Below are positions 61,935 through 64,000 of a stretch of 64,000 nucleotides of DNA, in pieces (position 1 is the first letter of the stretch; each line of letters opens with the position of its first letter). Both the position numbers and the translations under genes were made by a program. The stretch covers positions 124,001 through 188,000 of the forward strand of contig NZ_CP040274.1 in NCBI RefSeq assembly GCF_013393905.1. Reading direction: 5' to 3'. This stretch comes from Nostoc sp. C052. GTDB taxonomy: Bacteria > Cyanobacteriota > Cyanobacteriia > Cyanobacteriales > Nostocaceae. A model generated the notes under the pieces. That model ran no database searches. It was given only the letters and a program-made list of their open reading frames with translations, and had not been told where the DNA came from.

Positions 61935-62010
61935 ACCACATCTTTGAGCAAATGTCTTGGCTGACAACTCGTTATGTCAAAGTGTGACTTAAAGAAAATT
62001 TTGAACAGGT

Positions 62011-62061
62011 TGTCTAACTTTACCTTCTAAAAATGGATGTCCAAGTTTACCTTCCAAAAAC
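62011..62061 (+). repeat. Two tandem imperfect 24-base repeats
   Basis: TGTCTAACTTTACCTTCTAA at 62011 and TGTCCAAGTTTACCTTCCAA at 62038 start 27 bases apart and agree at 20 of 24 positions. Spaced short direct repeats beginning TGT are seen at ends of Tn7-like elements, but no such genes are nearby. Confidence 0.45.
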
Positions 62062-62219
62062 GTCTAAAAAATAGCATAAAGGAAATCTAAACTGCTCAAA
62101 CTCCGTGCCTGTAGACAATATAAAGGTTTGGGTAATAGCGATGCCTATGGCAGCAAGCGATCGCACTCTTGAGTTTATCAGCAATCGGCTTCAGTGCTGG
62201 ATTGACTCTGGTGGCAGCA

Positions 62220-62498
62220 TTAACGGCTAATTGCGCGGTGAGGGACTTCTCTAAGGAATGCGAATTCGCCCAACAGCAAGGCTAACTGTGCGGCTTCATG
62301 AGATGGGGCTAAGGTTTGGCGTGTTTGCTGTTGTACGACCTCTGTAGACTTCAGTCTTATGTAGTCTGACAAAAATTCACGGTTAGTTTTAGCCATTTGG
62401 GTAGCATTAATATAGCCCTTGGGTATCGCGTATTTGCCTATCTGCCCAGACTGAGGCATTTGGTTGATTTCTGAATTACGCCATTTGTGTGCCAGCAT
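62220..62498 (-). pseudogene. KilA-N domain protein, truncated
   Basis: The first ~60 residues (IGKYAIPKGYINATQMAKTN, then REFLSDYIRLKSTE) are the start of a KilA-N domain, a DNA-binding module of phage antirepressors and plasmid-borne proteins. After QQTRQTL the sequence no longer follows the domain and ends FAFLREVPHRAISR, which looks like read-through of a repeat. The full domain is about 100 residues, so this gene has lost its 3' part. Confidence 0.6.
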
Positions 62499-62533
62499 TA
62501 TAGTTAGCTCACTTTTTTAAAATGAGTTTGGCA

Positions 62534-62568
62534 AAGCGATCGCATTGCTTCCCGGCTGGCGATCGCTT
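62534..62568. other. HIP1-based hairpin
   Basis: AAGCGATCGC (62534-62543) and GCGATCGCTT (62559-62568) form a 10-pair stem around 15 bases, followed by CGGCTTTTT. It lies between divergent genes. It may act as a terminator for plus-strand read-through or be simply two HIP1 sites in opposition. Confidence 0.4.
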
Positions 62569-62644
62569 CGGCTTTTTGACCGTTAAGCTTATTATGCTAC
62601 GGTTCATTGCTTTTAGCAAGTGTGTTTTGCATAATTGAGAAAAG

Positions 62645-62977
62645 ATGACTGAGGAACAATTAGTGTTAGTAGCGATTCAAGAAGTGCCGCATCTCTATTG
62701 GGATGCGAACAAAGCAAAACGCCTTAGAACCTTGCTAGTAGACGAAACTAGGCAATCAGTGGCAGAAAAATTGAATGAGATGGGTATTGAAGTATCTCGT
62801 CAAAATATAGACAGACTGTTTACAGGACAAGCTAAATGGGCAAATACTCAACATATTATTGGAATATGTAAGGCTTTCTCGTTAAAATTGACAGATTTTT
62901 TTCCTATATATACAATCTCTCTTCCTTCAGAAATGCAAAATACTCTTGACAAAAGCAATAGCAATTTGCAAGAATAG
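62645..62977 (+). CDS. Small XRE-like HTH protein
   Basis: A 110-residue protein (MTEEQLVLVAIQEVPHLYWD). The middle reads as a helix-turn-helix: RQSVAEKLNEMGIEVSRQNI, then DRLFTGQAKWANTQHIIGIC and KAFSLKLTDFF, which is the XRE layout with an unusual inserted turn (NEMGIEVS). No exact family is recognised. It stands alone with ~400 bases of structured, gene-free sequence after it. A regulatory role is likely. Confidence 0.5.
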   Translation: MTEEQLVLVAIQEVPHLYWDANKAKRLRTLLVDETRQSVAEKLNEMGIEVSRQNIDRLFTGQAKWANTQHIIGICKAFSLKLTDFFPIYTISLPSEMQNTLDKSNSNLQE

Positions 62978-63385
62978 TAATTATAGAGGAACAAAGCGCC
63001 AGCCTCCCAGCTAAATATAGAGGCGCTCACCATTGAACCTTGAAAATAGTAAATTTATTAATCCACCTGGGAGAGTAGCTGAGGCACTGGCGCAACCAGA
63101 GAAAGCAAGGGGAACAGGAAGGGAAATCGATTTGCGCTGAATAAAAAATTGCCACAGTAGTACGAAAGTCGCTTTGAAGCTCGTTGCCGACTACCGCCCG
63201 ATCAAGAGATATGCTGCTGTAGCAAGCTCCGGTCACTGACTAGGAGTAATAAATATGAGGCTTCGCCAATAAGAGAGTGAGGTGTTGTGGCAAGCCACAA
63301 CGTCAATTAGTACACAAAACAAAAGGCGATCGCAGACTTTGGACGGTGAGCGATCGCCCTTTTACCCATTTAAGAGGTATTTCTA
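62978..63385 (+). promoter_or_regulatory. Structured gene-free region before the last gene
   Basis: No gene is seen. GTTGTGGC-AA-GCCACAAC at 63284-63301 is a perfect 8-base inverted repeat. AAAAGGCGATCGC at 63321-63333 faces GCGATCGCCCTTTT at 63350-63363, a HIP1-containing hairpin with a T tail that looks like a terminator. The ribosome site AAGAGG (63372-63377) serves the next gene. Confidence 0.45.
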
Positions 63386-64000
63386 ATGATGACACAACTT
63401 TCAGCCCCTACGCTAACAAAAGATCCGTTAACCACACAGGATCGCCAAATCATTGCAACTATCGTCAATCAATCGGACTACTCAAAAGAGTGCAAGCCCG
63501 AAGACGTAGTAACTATCTGGATCAACAGTGATGATATCGTGTGGGTAAAAATGACCCACGGTTATGCTCGATACCACAAACAATCATTCCAACGTGCTGT
63601 TGCAGAGGTAAAAGCGAGTCTTTCTGCTCCAGTAGAGCGCAATCACCAGGAAGATGAGGAATTAAAACAAGCTTCTGAGAAAATTGGCTTGTTAGGTGAT
63701 TGTGACTGGTTATCGTTGAGCGTCCAATACCATTCTGATAAAGTAATCGGTCATGCTGGTTGTTATATCTCTCACAAGGCTCGAATATTAACGCCATCGG
63801 CTGAATGGGATTTTACACTGCCGAAGTGGAATATGCCTGCTGCCATCTGTCCCGATTGTGGTGGTCATGGGTGCGGTAACTATGGATATCGCGGGACTCG
63901 TGCAGAAGACTTGTGTATGCCAGTAGACGGCTATCGACTGACCTATGTCGGCAAGACTGACCTCCAGACGGCTCACAATGTATATCTAGATGGTGAGTTT
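63386..64000 (+). CDS. Unknown protein with a zinc-ribbon-like motif (partial, runs off the window)
   Basis: This gene starts at ATG 63386 (a second ATG follows directly), eight bases after AAGAGG, and is open for 205 codons to the window edge. The N-terminal ~60 residues are MTQLSAPTLTKDPLTTQDRQ and onward; a positively charged middle (HGYARYHKQSFQRAVAEVKA) follows, and then CPDCGGHGCGNYGYRG at ~160-175, which looks like a zinc-binding knuckle. No family is recognised. It is probably an accessory-region gene of plasmid type. Confidence 0.65.
   Translation, partial: MMTQLSAPTLTKDPLTTQDRQIIATIVNQSDYSKECKPEDVVTIWINSDDIVWVKMTHGYARYHKQSFQRAVAEVKASLSAPVERNHQEDEELKQASEKIGLLGDCDWLSLSVQYHSDKVIGHAGCYISHKARILTPSAEWDFTLPKWNMPAAICPDCGGHGCGNYGYRGTRAEDLCMPVDGYRLTYVGKTDLQTAHNVYLDGEF

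Larger units (their letters stand above)
61587..62219. other. Gene-free decayed region
   Basis: No gene is seen over about 630 bases. It contains the long hairpin at 61893-61934 and two tandem imperfect 24-base repeats at 62011-62061, both listed separately. AAAGGAAATCTA occurs at about 61879 and again at about 62078. It is probably the scar of lost mobile elements. Confidence 0.4.

Noticed and set aside
61980..62065. End of a CRISPR-associated (type V-K) or other Tn7-like transposon
   Set aside because: TGTC-starting repeats are present but their sequence does not match ends I know, and no TnsB/TnsC/TniQ or Cas12k gene is in the window. Kept only as a weak repeat observation.
1..64000. Transfer RNA, ribosomal RNA or reverse-transcriptase-based elements (retron, DGR)
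   Set aside because: No cloverleaf with a conserved TTCGA arm, no rRNA sequence and no reverse transcriptase motif (YxDD in a suitable context) was seen when reading both strands; a covariance-model search would settle this.

Overview
The window looks like a large plasmid, or a plasmid-derived accessory region, of a filamentous (Nostocales-type) cyanobacterium. The evidence is the many HIP1 octamers (GCGATCGC), short G-rich/C-rich palindromic repeats typical of such genomes, cyanobacterium-specific families (DUF1392, DUF2808, CyRepA1-type replication proteins, cyanobacterial RTX/Calx-beta surface proteins) and little housekeeping content.

The main structural fact is that a complete ~11 kb replicon module occurs twice in the same orientation, copy A (about 919-11974) and copy B (about 35233-46586). 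Each has a long leftward operon: a SAP-like protein, several small proteins, an unknown 272-aa protein, a small protein, a helix-turn-helix protein, DUF1392, a variable DNA-binding slot, an AlkB-like dioxygenase, a CyRepA1-type primase/helicase replication protein and RidA. Rightward and divergent lie an XRE-type regulator and a ParB-like DNA-binding protein. The copies are diverged homologues, for example 3 differences in 128 residues in RidA. They differ at points that look functional: the regulator (GIY-YIG-XRE fusion in A, XRE alone in B), the operator sequences, the protein in the variable slot, and two hairpins whose stems co-vary. Fragments of further copies lie at 21.9-22.4 kb and 35.1-35.2 kb, so this is probably a cointegrate of several related replicons.

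Between the modules (12-35 kb) is cargo: a 3056-residue secreted Calx-beta/RHS/VWD/RTX protein; a His-rich exported peptide; a COG4705-type membrane protein with a broken paralogue; a two-component system; an exported DUF2808 protein; a SAM methyltransferase gene split by an IS5-family element; and a secreted alkaline-phosphatase-superfamily enzyme with its usual partner.

Right of copy B (47-61 kb) is a defence island: a four-gene operon matching Druantia type II (cytosine methylase druM, druF, druG, DUF1998 helicase druE), followed convergently by a dynamin-like GTPase. The last 3 kb hold decayed pieces (Uma2-like, IS982-type and KilA-N fragments, long hairpins) and the start of another gene. 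The strongest candidate for something undescribed is a small plus-strand RNA antisense to the replicon operon (about 8255-8331 and 42887-42964). Its first hairpin is conserved and its second keeps all 14 base pairs between the copies despite six changed positions. A co-varying 5' leader hairpin and copy-specific operators accompany it.
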